DNA from: Adiantum capillus-veneris
Taxonomy: Eukaryota; Streptophyta; Polypodiopsida; Polypodiales; Pteridaceae
Assembly (NCBI GenBank): GCA_014529385.2
Contig: CM043958.1
Location: 84,413,025-84,477,024 of the forward strand
Length of the DNA: 64,000 nt
Direction of reading: 5' to 3'
Shown: positions 33,111 through 46,476 of the stretch, piece by piece
Layout of the letters: the number at the start of each line of letters is the position of its first letter
Position numbering within the stretch: the stretch's first letter is position 1
Position numbers and translations under genes: made by a program
Notes under the pieces: model-generated
Told to the model about the DNA's origin: nothing
What the model saw: only the letters and a program-made list of their open reading frames with translations
The model's database searches: none

Positions 33111-33620
33111 GCCTATGATTGTTTTAGGGGAAGCACCTAAAGAAGTAGACAATGATCTACCAGATACCTATCTGTCCTCCATGGAAATGATACCTCGATG
33201 GTCGGAAAATATGGTATCATTGATGACCATTGCTTAAATGGATTTGCAAATACCATTTCCTATTACAATCGGATTTTGGCAATCAGCTATGTATCAACTA
33301 CTAGCTGGAAGACTATACAAAAGATATTGGGAGGGAATATTTCTCTTGTGCATTAATCTTGAAGTGAAAACCCAATACCTAAGTCAAGCACATATTACCA
33401 TAGTAGGACTTCACTTTGTAGAAGATTAAACTATGAGACGAATCTTGAGACTTGGAGTATATTGGTCAAATATGAGGAGTGATTTTCATTCTTTTGTTAA
33501 GGATTGTCTTCTATGTCAAAAAAAAGCACCCATACCTCATGTAACATTGTTCCAAATGTCACCTGTCCTAAGAGGAATAACTATCTAGTCACTTACTTAT
33601 TGAATTGAACATTTCCTTAC
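33111..33620 (+). pseudogene. Element 1 first H2C2 zinc-binding module
   Basis: YQLLAGRLYKRYWEGIFLLC, then AHITIVGLHF, a stop, RRILRLGVYWSNMRSDFHSF and VKDCLLCQKK. It has the spacing of an integrase H2C2 zinc-binding domain (two His, two Cys), with both cysteines kept. It precedes, rather than replaces, the normal H2C2 at 33624-33895. Confidence 0.7.
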
Positions 33621-34970
33621 GATATGAGTAAACGCCACCAAAGAGCAATTGCAACTAAAGCAAGAATTTATGTACATATTGGAAACCAATTGTATCAGAG
33701 AGGTAAGGAGCAACACTTGCGTCTTTTTGAAAATGAAGACGAATATATTCCTATAATAGAACAAGCACATGCTGGATTAGCTGAAGGTCACTTTTCTAGT
33801 GAAACCACCACAAGAGTAATCTTAATGGCAGGCATATGGTGGCCAACACTTTTTGCAGTTGCCAGAGAGTATGTTCGGGAGATGTGATGCTTGTCAACGA
33901 GCAAAAATGCCAACCCATGTAGACAGCATGCCCTTAAGACCAATGATCAATGCTAGAGCTTTCGCAAAATGGGGTATAGATTTTGTTGGGCCAATACAGC
34001 CACCTGCTTATAGAACTCAAGCTCAATACATCATTTTAGCTACGGACTATTTGACAAAGTGGGCCGAGGCTAAAGAAACTTAAAAGAATGATGCCAGAAC
34101 CACTGTTGCATTTTTATACGAGTGTGTATTCACAAGATATGGACTGCCAATAGAAATTTTCAGTGATAGGGGAACTCATTTCCTCAATGAGGTCATTGAG
34201 TATCTGCTTAATGAATTTATGGTCATCCATAACACCCTATCACCCACAAGCAAACGGATAAGCTGAGCATACGAATAAGATCCTTATCTCGGTGTTGACT
34301 AAAGTGGTTACTTCAGGAAGGACAGACTGGGATATGAATCTCCATGCAGCTCTATGGGCTTATCGAGTTTCATTCAAAACAACTCTAAATGCTACACCCT
34401 TTAACCTTGTTTATGGTCTTGATGCCATACTGCCAATAGAATTTCTATTGCCGACACTAAGGGAGCTAAGAATCTTGAGTGGACTGGACATGAATTGTCA
34501 GAGAGACTTGAAGAATTAGAAAAGCTAGATGAGCAAAGGATAACTGTTGTAGCTCACATCTATGCACAAAAGCGAAAACAAAATTAGTTTTTTGATTCCC
34601 ATCTAATTACAAAAATCTTCAAAAAAGGGAACTTAGTTTTAGTCTATTTCCTTAAGCAACACATTCCCAAGTTTAAGAAAAAGGGAAACGGACCGTATGT
34701 CATTGAAGATGTGTCTCCAAGTGGAGTAGTTAATTTGTCCACCCTAGATGGTGAACCAATGGATAATTGGATTAGTGGATGTCATTTGAAGAAGTACAAT
34801 TTGCCACTAGCCAATGATTTGCTAGAAAGAATGCATGCAGCTAAGCAAAGGAAGATAAGACGACAACAGGTTATTGATGAAGCCCAAGAGAAAGCTCGGC
34901 TTCCAGTACTCAAAAAAACGCTACTCTCAAGAATCTACAAATACCTATTCCCATCAACACTCCAGAAATA
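33621..34970 (+). pseudogene. Element 1 integrase (second H2C2, core, C-terminal domain)
   Basis: H2C2: AHAGLAEGHFSSETTTRVIL...CDACQRAKMP (frame change near 33875). Core: WGIDFVGPI with Asp at 33979-33981, FSDRGTHF with Asp at 34165-34167, and AEHTNKIL with Glu at 34265-34267; the whole DDE triad survives, but TAA sits at 34259-34261. The C-terminal chromatin-facing part (KKKGNGPYVIEDVSPSGVVN, STLDGEPMDNWI) ends about 34970. Several frameshifts are present. Confidence 0.88.
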
Positions 34971-36007
34971 GATGACCGACAGTGGGAATTGCAGAAGGAT
35001 GCACTGTCAACGGATGATGAATGGTTATATGGAATGGACCTTCGCATCAAAGCACAACTCAACAATCATAGCACAAATGCATTGGTTGATACATGAGCTC
35101 GAGTAAATGAAATCAGTTATTCAACATATAAGAAAGCAACAAGTTAGTCATTGAGAACAGGAATAGCGACTATCAAGGGATGCAACAAGAACCCAACACC
35201 AACATTAGGAGTAGTCAACTTGAATGTGATAGTACACGGATGTTCATGCCCTCATCAATTTGTATGCTACTAAATTAACACATGAATGAGACAATGATTC
35301 TTGGAATTCCCTGGATGCGGACATACAAGGCAGTATCAGATTGGGATACCAATCAGCTCAAGCTTTCACATACAGACGGACAGCTCATTGTTCCAATTGC
35401 ACCAAGCAAGGAGGAATGGAAAGGAAGTTATCAGCAAATCAAACCACAAAGCAATCAATCTTCTCCATCCCATCAACAAGTAAATGCTACACATAGCATG
35501 CAAGGAGTCATGCAAATTTGGGTACCAAAAGCACAGCTTAAGTACAAATCAATTCAAATTTGGATGCCCAAAGCATCACCAAAAATACCAAGGACGGTTT
35601 CAAGGTTCAAAACACATAGACGAGCATCTCCAAGCAAGGAACCTAACACAAAATGGATTTGGAAGAAAAAGGATCACTTATCTTCTTCGCAAACTGGAAA
35701 ATTGATCAACCAAGGGACAGTTAAGTTTCAGAAAACTCAACCACACCATTCTCACCAAGACGAACCAAGATATCAATGGCGGGTAAAATCTTGACAATAG
35801 TCAAAATTGATACCAATAGCTCAGGCAATCAGCATGCTAAAGCATCCTGATGGTTCAATCAAGCAAAGAGCACACAAGCTACAAGATTTGCTCTTTGGAA
35901 GACAACATCAGAAAGCCTCGACATCAGAAACCCTTGAGTTCATTACTCAAGACCCAACTCTTGCACAACATGAAGGTTTAATTGCATTGATCTTCAAAGC
36001 ATGGTAG
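34971..36007 (+). pseudogene. Element 1 post-integrase retropepsin-like domain and basic tail
   Basis: Reads NHSTNALVDT, stop (TGA at 35094-35096 where E2 has AGA and retropepsins have Gly), ARVNEISYSTYKK. Later it reads MNETMILGIPWMRTYKAVSD with DWDTNQLKL: the DTGA and ILG...W...DW pattern of a retroviral-type protease, placed after the integrase. The tail is basic, with IWVPKA/IWMPKA repeats and KWIWKKKDHL, ending about 36007. Confidence 0.6.
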
Positions 36008-38209
36008 AGCCAACCAAGGCTATGCACACACACGATTGTTCAACCCATGCACACAGTCGTCCCGGAGTACGCCATCTAGAAGGGGTGGAAGAGCAATAAG
36101 TAATTAAGGGCAATGTTTGAAGAGAGGAAAAACGTTTGATGGTAACGTGTGATTTTTTGAAAAATTACCTAATAGTACCCTTATTTATAATCTCTTCCGA
36201 TGAGTGTAAATAGTGTATACACTCAGAAAATCATCAAAAAATAGTCCTTTTTGGTATTTTTTTAAATCATTTTTCTTGATAAAAATGAAGAAATCCAACA
36301 AGAAACATTAAAGCAGTGTTTTTCAATGGATTTTCTTAATTATTGGATTTTTATCTTACTTTTCTAGCGCATTTTGTTATTTTTCTTAATTTTTTCAATA
36401 AACAGATCAAAAATTAATAATAAATAGCAAATGAGCTCAAATGGAAAAATTGAAGACACGTTGATGATCAGAAGAACAAGATGGACAGACACAAAAAATT
36501 TCAATCTAATCGACAGACGAAAGCGGAAGCTTAAATTAGGCGGCTAGACCTACTTTTGCAGAATTCTTGCAGAATGAGCTACAGGAACCCGATTGGGGAA
36601 ATTTTTGAGTCTTACATAGATTTCACAGTCTAGTAGGTCTAATAGAGGAATTTGGGGAAAACTGGTTTGGAAAGTCCAAGTATAGATACCCAAGGTAGTC
36701 TAAAATCACCTCATTTCCACTTGTTGCCTCTGGAGAGAGAGCTTTTCAACCTTCTTCGCGCGTATTTTCTGAAGTCCACATTCACTTGTTTTCAGCACCG
36801 TCTCACATGAGACATGAGGGGTAAGTTCTATACTTATCAATGATCCATTTTGTACGGCCGGTAGCTAGTCTAAACCCCTGGAAAAAACCCTAGAATCCGA
36901 GTAGTGCACAAAGACCTACGACCAAAAATTGACCATAGCGGCCTGTCAGCTCAACCAAATCAGATGAGACTTGAACTATAGCATGCCATAACATAATAGA
37001 ACACTTCTATGTCACCAGTTGACCATTCGGCAAGGGTCGAGGGGGTCCCAAGTAGAAAAGCAGACGCTAGAATTGGATTCTGACTCTACAAATAGCTTAC
37101 ATACGAGGTCTATACACAATGTATATGATTTGTTTCATAAAATCAATCAAGCCAAGACCTCAAAAAGCAGAAAACGGCTCGAATCCCACAAAGCGTCAAA
37201 CTTGACATACGAGATCAAATCGACTCCAAATGAGCCAAAATTGGATGAGTTGCTTTAGGACTATGTAGGGGACAAGTCCATAGCTTCAAAAGTGACTAAC
37301 CAACTCTATAGTCCATGCAGTCACAAAAATCAATGATTTCATAGTCGACAAAGCACGAAGTGATGCTGGCAAGACCAAATTTTACCAAATTCAATTTAGG
37401 ACTTGTTTTAGATGTATAGAATGTGTTTAGGTCAAAATTTTCAAGTTTTGCAAGAAAAAGTTGACTGCTATAAATAATCGTGATTATTTACTTTTGCACT
37501 ATTCTGGCTTGAAAATGGTATCATCACCTCACCTATCACTTGTACACACCTATTACATACCAAATTTTAAGTATGAGCCAAAATGATCAATTATAACTTG
37601 GAAAATTGCCAAAAAAACGCAAAGAAGGCCTTGCAAACCAATTTCTGAGTTATAAGTCACATTTTTTGATCCAAATCACCTCATATCACATAGACAAGGT
37701 CTACACCATGCCTAGAACCAAGTTGCACCAAAAAATATTCATTTTGATGAAAAAGTTAAAAATCGTGATTATTTACTTTTTTGCGAAGATGGGAGAAAAT
37801 TGCATCTTTGTCATCATGGGACCAAAGTACATGATGTCCTAAGCCAGCTAACCAAGTTTGAACCAATTTGGAGCTCAAAATCTCAAAATTCATTTATATC
37901 TACTATTTCAAATACCTAAAGCCTAAATCTGGCACCATTCTCACCCTGTACACTCAAATGAGCCCATATTTCAATCAAAGTATCTAATTGATATATACTT
38001 CAAGCCTACATGCCAAATTTGCAAAAAGTTGACAAAAATACTCAGCTGTAAATAATCGTGATTATTTATTTTTGTTACAAATTTTTGCTTGGACTTGATG
38101 AGTTTGGTCTTTACATGTTTTTATGCATCTATGCATGTTCAAAAATTGATTTGAAGCAAATTGGACTCAATTTGTTGGTAATTCAGACTGAAGGACATTT
38201 CAGAGGAGA
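36008..38209 (+). other. Element 1 spacer between post-integrase gene and 3' ORF
   Basis: Non-coding; matches E2 57872-60265. Palindromes of the TAAATAATCGYGATTATTTA type lie at 37470-37491, 37755-37776 and 38048-38069 (spacing 285 and 293 bp). A conserved CATGAGGGGTAAGTTCT near 36816 could be a splice donor. Confidence 0.65.
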
Positions 38210-41200
38210 ATCCTGCCAAATTTGCTAACTTTGACACTTCATTCACCTCACAAAAGCCATGCAAGCTGCAAAAAAGTCCAAGAGGAGGGTCACTCAAAAG
38301 GAAAAGCCGTAGGAGCTACCACCATACCAATTGGACCCTAGTTGAGTAAAGACGACCAAAGCAACCTACCTGTCGAAAGAGCAGCTAGAGGAGAACAACA
38401 CCACGGTATTCACAGGTAGATTTAAAAGTGAAGAAGGACATCAAGTAGAACTACAAATTCTACCAAAAGAGGTCTATGATATCACAGAAAAGCTTGAGAC
38501 AAAGAAGCTAACAGAAGGCTGGGGCTCAGAGAGTTCTACGACCAAGAGCCATGTGGAGTAGATTCTCAAAATTCTTATGAGCTTCTGTCCACAATGAAGG
38601 AAGATGGTACATCCCAGATCTCTAATCAGCAAGGGAACAAGGTCAAAGTGGTAATTATGAAAGAGATAGTGGCCGAAGCTCTCAAATTACCGATAGAAGG
38701 CATGACCATGAGAGCAAGGGACAGAAAGACAGTAGGTACCTTCACCAAGGAAACCGCTGCTGCAACATTTGCCAATCTTATTCAAAAGCAAGTGAAAGAA
38801 CCAGCAAGATTATATCACCAACACTTCCACTTCTTCGCAAAGAGACCACCAAGATACACGACACCCAATCATGCGGTTGCAACCACATTTACAAAAGTGT
38901 TAAAGTCGACAACCAGGCAGCCCCTCAACCACACACAATACGTGCTATCCACACTGAAGGGGACAAAGAAAGAGGGTAAGATAACATATCTGGGAGCACC
39001 TTGAAGTACTTACACGAATAGCCTACCATGCTATCGGCATGGCAGAAAATTTTCCACCTGTCCCATATCAGAACACATGGATCATGTCTGCAAAACCATC
39101 CTCTCGAGCCACATGGTCCACTAAAAGAACTTACAAATCTAATGAAGAATCTGTCGAGAGCTCTCCAGAAAGGCATCGCAGTGAAAGCTCCAACAATGAG
39201 GAAAGAAGAGCACGCATTGAAGAAATGAAAAGAAAAGCAGTGGTAGAACATCAAGAGGAGCCTCAATAGAAACATGCAAGGTTTGAGAGAGAGAAGCACT
39301 CTTATGAATGAAGCCACCAAGCTCAAGGCAAGGACCCTGCAAAGTGGGTACCTATAGAAGTAAAAAGACCAAGAACAAAGCACCTTGCACGAGGAGAAGA
39401 AGAAGATCCAAAGTATCTATTGGAAAGAATGTATCAGGATATAGAGGCATTGAAGCTGAAAGAAGCTCAAGAAGCAAAAAGAAAAGCTAGAGCAGATGCG
39501 GCCGAACAAGAAAAACAAGTAGAAGAAGCAACTGCACAAGGAGAGACTCAAGGTGACTTGTCTCCCCGGCCTTCTTCACCATCTACAGAACAACACGACC
39601 ACCCCATGCCAAGTTCTCCACCATCACTGCAGATAGAACCACAGTGGGTGAGCCCACTAAAGAAAAAAAGCCTTAACAGAAAGAAGCAGTAGAATGTTCA
39701 CAACATGCAGCAACTACTCAGGAGCAAGCCAAAGCAAAAGAACCGGAACCTCAAAGATAAGTAAGTCCTACATCAGAAAAGTCTGCAAGGTTTGAGCAAA
39801 CAACGGAACAGGAAACAGAGGAAACCCCTTCTACCTCCACCCAACAAGAAACAATTGAGGCATCCATGAAGCCTCAAGATGACAAAGCAGACGAGGGCCA
39901 AGCATAGCATCAAGGGCAAGAACAAACCTGGCCGCTACCACAACCAGCTGCCATGACTCCACCAAGAGAGTCATAAGAGACTGCCAAAACTTCTAGGCAG
40001 CTTACAAGAAATGAAGACTGGCAGACAAATGAGGTAATTCTACAAGTCAATGAATATGCAAAGCAGATGTAGTATATGATAGAAAAACTCCGATCAGCAG
40101 CACTTAGCCGCATCACAAAGGCTAAAGAATTGGAGATGGTGATCGACACTCTCTAAGGAGAGTTAGAAGACATATTAAATATCATCACTGATGTGCAAAA
40201 ACAAGTCCAAGAACTGAAAGCTAAAGCTGAGCAACACTAGTTAGCAAGCAAGAGACAAACAGCAAAACCAAATGGAGGAGTTAGGTGAACTTCTCATGAA
40301 GTTGACAGAGGCTTGCAAAACAAAAGAAGAACAGCTGACAGAGGTTACTAACGAACTTTTAACTACAACTCTATCAATGCAAAAGATCCAAGTACAACTA
40401 GACGTAGCAAATGCCTGATTGCAATGTTCAGAGCAGAGGATCAATGATCAGGTAATCTTTTTGCGACAAATACGAGAAAATCCCACAGTTGCTTCGATCA
40501 AAGGAGCAGAAAAAGTGTACAAAGCACTAGAAAAAAAGAACAAATATCTCAAGATAGAGCTAAAGCTAGAGTAGTCACAATGTAGAGACCTAGCATTAAT
40601 GCGCGTACAACAAGACGAGAGATGGATGGCAAGAGATGCAAGAAGATGCAGGTACTTCAGAGAAACCACATATTAATATTTTCTCAGTGTCTTTTGTTGA
40701 GATGGAAACACCACGAGCAGAAGGGCTAGGTGGAGAAGAATATTTCCAAGTACCATTAACAAAAGCAGATGAAGTGCCAATGGTCCAGCTGTCAAAAACT
40801 GAGGAAGATGCACTTAAGGAAAAGGTTAAGAGACAGATGAGCAATGGAAAGCAGTGATGGATTGGGCGTTGCTAGTTCTTCACTCTGTCAATGGTACTCA
40901 ACTCACTCCCAATCAAATCAATGCACAATGACATCAGCAATCCCTGCCATATCCCTTGATAAAGGTGGAGTTGCTCCAGGTCAAGAAAAGACTTTATAAA
41001 GACATGCAAGTAGAAGGCGCAGATGAAAACTACCCTAAGTGGAGGATGAGTTGGTTGAACAAGAATCCAAGATCCCTGATTCTGTTCACAAGAGCACTTG
41101 TGGCACTTCAAAAGGATCCAACATTTGGTCGTGTACCAAGAGTAAGGACATGGCAAGCACATGAGGCAATAACAAAGAAGCGACCAACATGGCTGAATTA

Positions 41201-41744
41201 TCCAAGATTTCCAAGCTCCAGACTAGGGATTGACAATAGAAGAATACATGGTGAAAACCCTAAAGGGCGCCATGTCATTCTTCAAAAGGCTACCTGATCT
41301 TTCATGTGCTATGATTTATAAAATTTTTCGAATGCTGCTCACAAGCATTAAAGTCTTTCATGAGCTAGAGCAAGTAGGAGCCTCGTGGATGTCTTTCCTC
41401 AAGGGTGATAAGGGTTTATGCTACGATCTCAGTGGCCAACATTTTGAAGAAGTACTTTATGGTTTCTACGCTCGTGCATGTTCTTACCTTCTCACAATAT
41501 GTTGGCGTTTGAGGAAGCGTTCTACACAGGGTTTTTCACTTGGAAAACGAATATTTTTGGGCCAGTGATCAGCAACCTGACTTTAAGATTCGTCGGCTAC
41601 TCTGTTGTTGAGCTAAAGAACAATGTCACTATGCAATTTTTGCAAGTGCTAGACAAAGAGAGAAAGATCAGATATGAAAAGGCTTTACATGCACTTAAAG
41701 ACCACCTTGCCAGCCGTCAACCAAAAGACTACTTCAGTCCATAA
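38210..41744 (+). pseudogene. Element 1 3' ORF (unknown, acidic/coiled-coil), broken
   Basis: Pieces in all frames align with E2 60266-63479. N-terminal folded part at 38594-39004 (NKVKVVIMKEIVAEALKLPI; TQYVLSTLKGTKKEGKITYL), reminiscent of the 'putative plant transposon protein' regions found in large plant retrotransposons. Then a charged low-complexity middle (39030-40020), coiled coil (about 40070-40590), and a C-terminal part (40956-41744: WRMSWLNKNPRSLILFTRAL; KGLCYDLSGQHFEEVLYGFY). Function unknown. Confidence 0.6.
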
Positions 41745-41769
41745 AGCTGTGTCAAGGGACGACACAGGC

Positions 41770-41780
41770 AAGGAGGGGGA
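41770..41780 (+). other. Polypurine tract of element 1
   Basis: AAGGAGGGGGA one base before the 3' LTR; the plus-strand primer site. Confidence 0.8.
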
Positions 41781-41781
41781 A

Positions 41782-42668
41782 TGTTAGCAGCAAGCTAACT
41801 CAGGTACCAATTTTGGAGCTCTCATTGTAAAAACACCTACTATTTTGATAAATCAAGAATACTATAACTCCTATTTTATAGATAAACTTTGTAATTGATG
41901 AGCCGGGGCTACAAGCTTCCAGATTGTATCAATCTGTCTTTACCCATCTTTAGTTAGAGCTCCCAGATTATTAATTTTGACCACCAAAAACCTTGGCTAA
42001 GGTATAAAAGCCAATTTTTGTAAGTTATTTTTAAGTTTTGGATAATGAAATACATAGCGTGAGCTAACGGCGCTCACTTCTCTCCTTCTCGCGCTTCCTA
42101 CTCCTTCCCCAGTTGTCACATTGCAACCGCAGGTAAGAGCTCTACGCATTTCACAGTATTTTGTAGTTGTTTGCGTCACCGACCCGTGCCCTAATTTCAT
42201 TATAAGTAGGAATTTACACTTCAAAATAAAAAACTAAGTATAGGCGGGGTATTGGGGCATCAGTGACAAGCATTTAGATGCATTTTGGGTCAAAAACGAC
42301 TAGGTCAAAAATCCACTGCTGTTAATAATCGTGAGTTTTGCACTTGATTGAAAGTGGGATATGAGACATAAGCATGTGTGCTTAGGTCTTATAAACATGT
42401 CCTAGAAGATTCGTTATGTTTGGATGTCATTTGATGCTGTAACGTATGTGATTTTGTTTGCCGATGAGTGATTGGCTTTTGGTGATTTTAGTCACTTGAG
42501 TGTAGCTTGAGTTAGATGCAAGTTGTTTGTTTTTTTTTGAGAGATTGACAACCTCTTGTAGCCTCTATTCACTAGTCGAGTTAGCTTCGTCCCATGGATT
42601 GACAATTTAATCATGCTTCTCGCTAAATCTACAATAAGATAGGAGTGAGGTTAGACACCCGTCCCACA
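41782..42668 (+). repeat. 3' LTR of element 1
   Basis: 887 bp, TGTTAG...CCCACA, uninterrupted. Lacks about 24 bp present in its partner near 42115 (between two TTGCA-containing repeats). Followed by the ACTCC duplication. Confidence 0.93.
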
Positions 42669-43252
42669 ACTCCCTTTATCTCTCGCTGCACCTTCACTGC
42701 CAAATTCAAGCCTTCTCAAGCTTTACCTTAGGTTTATTAAAGCATGGAATAAAGGCTCATTGAAAAATCAGGAGGGTCACGTGCTACAAGGAAAGGAGGG
42801 CCGCATGAGAGGAAGCTGGTGGAATAGAGAAATATTGGGTGGAATGGACCGTGGATTGCATTGAAGCCATCGTCAAGCTCAAGCTTTTGTGTGCTTTGTC
42901 AAAAAATATCCAAATTGCAAGAGGATGACTCCCCGAAAAGCTCCACAACAGTCTCACTCGAGCAAAGGCTTACAAAATCCTAAGTACGCACAAAGATTGG
43001 AGCTATGAAGATGGCATCAAAGGGACATCCAATTGTGCTTGTAAATAAAAACAAAGCCTCATGAAGAGGAGAAGGGAGTCTTCCTCTTCACATTCACAAG
43101 ATGTTGATGATGCATACAAAACGGAGGTCATGGTATGATCGACACACCTTTTCTTCAATCTACATTTTTGAGAGAAGAAACTTTGTGAAATATGATGTGA
43201 TTAAATTGATTGTGAAATTGATCCTTTTTTGGTTTTGTGTATATATTGGATA

Positions 43253-43345
43253 GAGAGAGGGCAAGGGGGGGAGAGAGAGAGAGAGAGAGCAAGCAAGGGG
43301 GAGAGAGAAAGAGAGAGGGGGGAGGGAGGGAGGGGGAGAGAGATA
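43253..43345. repeat. GA/GGA-rich simple repeat
   Basis: About 90 bp of GAGAGA and GGGAGG repeats. Confidence 0.9.
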
Positions 43346-45599
43346 GTAGGAGATGAGAATGCCTATTAATGTCTAGGCAAACCAACTCTTCATTGATGAG
43401 TTTAGGGAGAGAGATGGGGCGCTTGTCCACTATTGTCAAGTAGACGAAACGTGTCCAAAGTGGAATAGAGCATAGGAGAAACATGTTGACCTTATCCACC
43501 ATATCAAAGAGAGTCATGGTCTTATCGTTGACGTTCCTCATAGAGCCACGGGGAGACCAAAGGGTAGTCAAAAGCCCAAATTGGCTAATAGATTACGGTC
43601 CCATAGGCAAGCCAAAACGCGGTTTCAAAGCATCAACTCGCAGAAAAATTGCCCAAAAGAAGCATTTAGAAGATCTCAATGCAAATGGTGAGAAGAGATG
43701 GCGCTTAAGCTTTTCCTTCCAAAAGATGCCACACAAAGTATGGTTTTTCAACCATGTGCAAGAGGAAACAACAAAGTGGGAGAGTGACATGCCAACTCTA
43801 GTTGCAAAGATGAAATACTATAAAAGGATAAGAGAGAATGGTGAGAGATGCTCTCATTCTTTGCTTCAATGCTTTCATAATTGTACCTTATGGATAAAAT
43901 TCTAAGTTTAGGATTGTTTGCATGCTTAAATGTCTCTCTAATCAAGAAAATATAAGAATAAAAAACATGAAGAAGAAGAAGAAAGGAGATGGATTAAGAA
44001 CATGAGGATAATGATGTCTCATCTACTAAGAGTATGGAGAGTGAAGATCTACATCACAAATGGAGGATGAGGGACATCCCCAAACCATACCTTCAGTAAT
44101 TTGCTAAGTATTTGTTGTTTTTATTATTTTGTACCCATTAATTGTCACATCTTTATTTTCAATTTTTAGCATTTTTGTTTTTTTCTTTCTATTTCATTAA
44201 GCAAATGAGGTGATCATGTCGCCAATGAAAAATGGTAAAGGAAAAATCTAAACACATATAGATATTTCTTCTTCAAGTGGGAGTACTTATGCGCGTGACC
44301 TCTTGATGGGCTCAAACACGCCACGATACGCCCTCTTTCATATAATGGTTCATTTCCATTTTGACATAGTATGTAATGTGACCTATGTTTAAATGATCTT
44401 CTAAGGGTATCCCCATCCAATTGGAGCTCATCAAGATATGGACTTGAGATAACATATGATGCTAAACTTGCAAGTAAAACTACAAGCAAGAGGGCAAGTT
44501 CACGTGCACTCAATTTCTTTGTCATGTAAGTGTTTCTTATTAGAGTTGATTTTTGTTTGAATGGTTTATGGATATATAGAATAATAAGACCAAGACCTTG
44601 TAAATAGATGTAGCATATTTTTGAAGAGGAGCCTCTCAATCATGTTTGGCTTCATTGATATCTTGTGGTTGTCTTTTGTTCAAACCTTTCCTAGTGAGAG
44701 GGCAATGCGAAACTACTTTGGCAGAGTTGACCTTTCCAACTGCATGTTCACTTTTTTTCCGATTGTGGTGGATGAGTATGGAGATGCTAGATTTTTTCTT
44801 ATGTGTTTACCACAACTTTTACATATATTGTGCAAATGTCTTTTGGCACATGCCATTGGGCGCTTGCTATATTTTTCAATTGCCATGTACGACATGTGTC
44901 TCGTTTACAAAAAGACAAGAGTGCAATTTTATTCTTTGAATCTCTTGCCTTGCGAGAAATTGATTGGTATATTATCTCCTTGAAGAGGTATGTGTAGTTC
45001 TCCTCTACTTTGTTGTGGTGTCGATTTTGTGCAATATATGAGAGCTACCCATATTAAACAAATCCTCAGCACAACATTTCACAATAGATGGGTGTACTGG
45101 AAAATGATAGAGATCACTTCTACTACCCGGGACATGGACATCATGATTAGGTAAATCTGTATAGTAACCTGATCTTTATCATCACTGCTTTGCACTTGAA
45201 CTTTGAATGGATAGCCATATTTTTTTGATGTTCTAATTCTCTTCTTCTCTGAACCGTGACTCTGGTTTTCCAACTCTATGACAAAAGTAGTCAATCACAA
45301 GAGTTGTAGAATGATGCTTCCTTGCAGATCCCATCGTAACTAGTCTTACTTTGTGCTCATCCATTAGTTGCTCTAGTTGAAAATCCAAATTGGTTTTGAA
45401 TGTACTTATTACATATGATAGAACCATGTTAAGATCAAACTTTCATTGAGACACCACGTTAGTCTTCTTTTGATGGGTATATCCACAAGAGTTGACAATT
45501 TTTTTGACATGGAACCCCATAGCAACGAGCATTAATGCACCAAGTGGAATTCAATGTATCAAGTGTGTTGGCAAGATCTCTATGACAAGATGAGTCATC

Positions 45600-45797
45600 T
45601 ATGTGATGTCCACCCTCAAAAATGGTTTGCCTATCCTCCACACACGCGATTCTCCTAGATAAGTTGAGTTTGAGACGAATACAAAGTGAACCATTTCTAT
45701 GTGATGTCCACCCTCAAAAATGGTTTGCCTATCCTCCACACACGTGATTCTCATGGATAAGTTGAGTTTGATACAAATACAAAGTAAACCATTTTCT
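45600..45797. repeat. 99-bp tandem duplication
   Basis: TATGTGATGTCCACCCTCAA starts at 45600 and again at 45699; the two copies differ at only a few bases. Confidence 0.9.
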
Positions 45798-45802
45798 TCT
45801 TC

Positions 45803-46476
45803 CACTACAAGAGATCGCTTAAATTTTGACGTCAAATTACCGACATCAATGGTGACGTGCGTTGGTATGTGTGTAGGTAAATATGGAGGGAGATCAAGTT
45901 TTTCTTAAAAATGATTTTTAAATTTTTGGTGCATATACCAGCATGCATATCGGCGCGTATATCGATGGCTTTATTGATGTATATATCGATGCTTGTACCA
46001 GCGCACATACCGGCACTTGTACTGACGAATTTTGCAAAAATAGAACCGTGGGTTTTTCCTATGCATTTCGCTCCTTTCTTCTCTTCCTCTCCTGCCCCCT
46101 CCTCCTCAGTTGCTAGCAGATCTGCAAATAGGCCACATGTGAGTGCTCTAACATTCTTTTTTATTACATACACACATACACAAACAAATCATATAAACAT
46201 TCATGCAAGTAAATAAAAATGCACGCTAAACAATAAAAACACACTATATACGACGCGCACACATATTTTTCAATTCAAAATAAAATAAAATGCTATTTTA
46301 TAAGTAATATTAATTAAAATTCATCATTAACTAAGAAAGATAACAACATTTTATCCTTGAAAGAAAGATTTATTTGGATCTACACTATTTTATAATTAGT
46401 TTTATTGCTTTTGTGTAAATAAATTTAGAACTTAAAAAATTATATTGTTATTTTTGTAATTATTACTTATCGTAGG
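45803..46476 (+). mobile_element. CACTA-type transposon terminus (cut by element 2)
   Basis: CACTACAAGAGATCGCTTAA is a typical CACTA (En/Spm) inverted terminus, followed by ACGTC/GACGT-rich sequence and, at about 45930-46030, closely spaced short repeats (GCATATCGGCGCGTATATCG, GTATATATCGATGC, GCACATACCGGCAC) like the subterminal protein-binding repeats of that superfamily. The partner terminus (CTTGTAGTG) is not in the window; E2 has inserted at 46477. Extent uncertain. Confidence 0.5.

Larger units (their letters stand above)
6009..42668 (+). mobile_element. Element 1 (E1): nested Ty3/gypsy-type LTR retrotransposon
   Basis: Two related LTRs (6009-7808 and 41782-42668), both TG...CA, lie inside a matching 5-bp ACTCC duplication. 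Between them are a tRNA-Asp primer site, leader, gag, protease, RT, RNase H, integrase, a post-integrase region and a polypurine tract, all plus strand. Removing four later insertions (907, about 5158, about 1323 and 10709 bp) leaves about 18.5 kb, close to its relative E2. Coding regions carry many stops and frameshifts, so E1 is non-autonomous now. The order gag-PR-RT-RH-IN is that of Ty3/gypsy (Metaviridae-like) elements; primer site, size and extra 3' ORF resemble the Tat/Athila side of plant lineages, but I cannot place it by phylogeny here. Confidence 0.9.
42669..45802. other. Unassigned sequence between elements 1 and 2
   Basis: 42669-42673 is the right ACTCC duplication of E1; beyond it the pre-insertion sequence continues. 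Open frames such as 43483-43905 (plus) and 44621-44983 (plus) show no family I recognise and have no supporting structure. A 99-bp tandem duplication and a GA-rich tract are listed separately. Confidence 0.4.

Noticed and set aside
43155-43571. 138-residue minus-strand ORF
   Set aside because: Largely translation of the GA/GGA simple repeat.
44621-44983. Overlapping hydrophobic ORFs as a transporter gene
   Set aside because: Two overlapping frames of similar length, AT-rich, no family motif.
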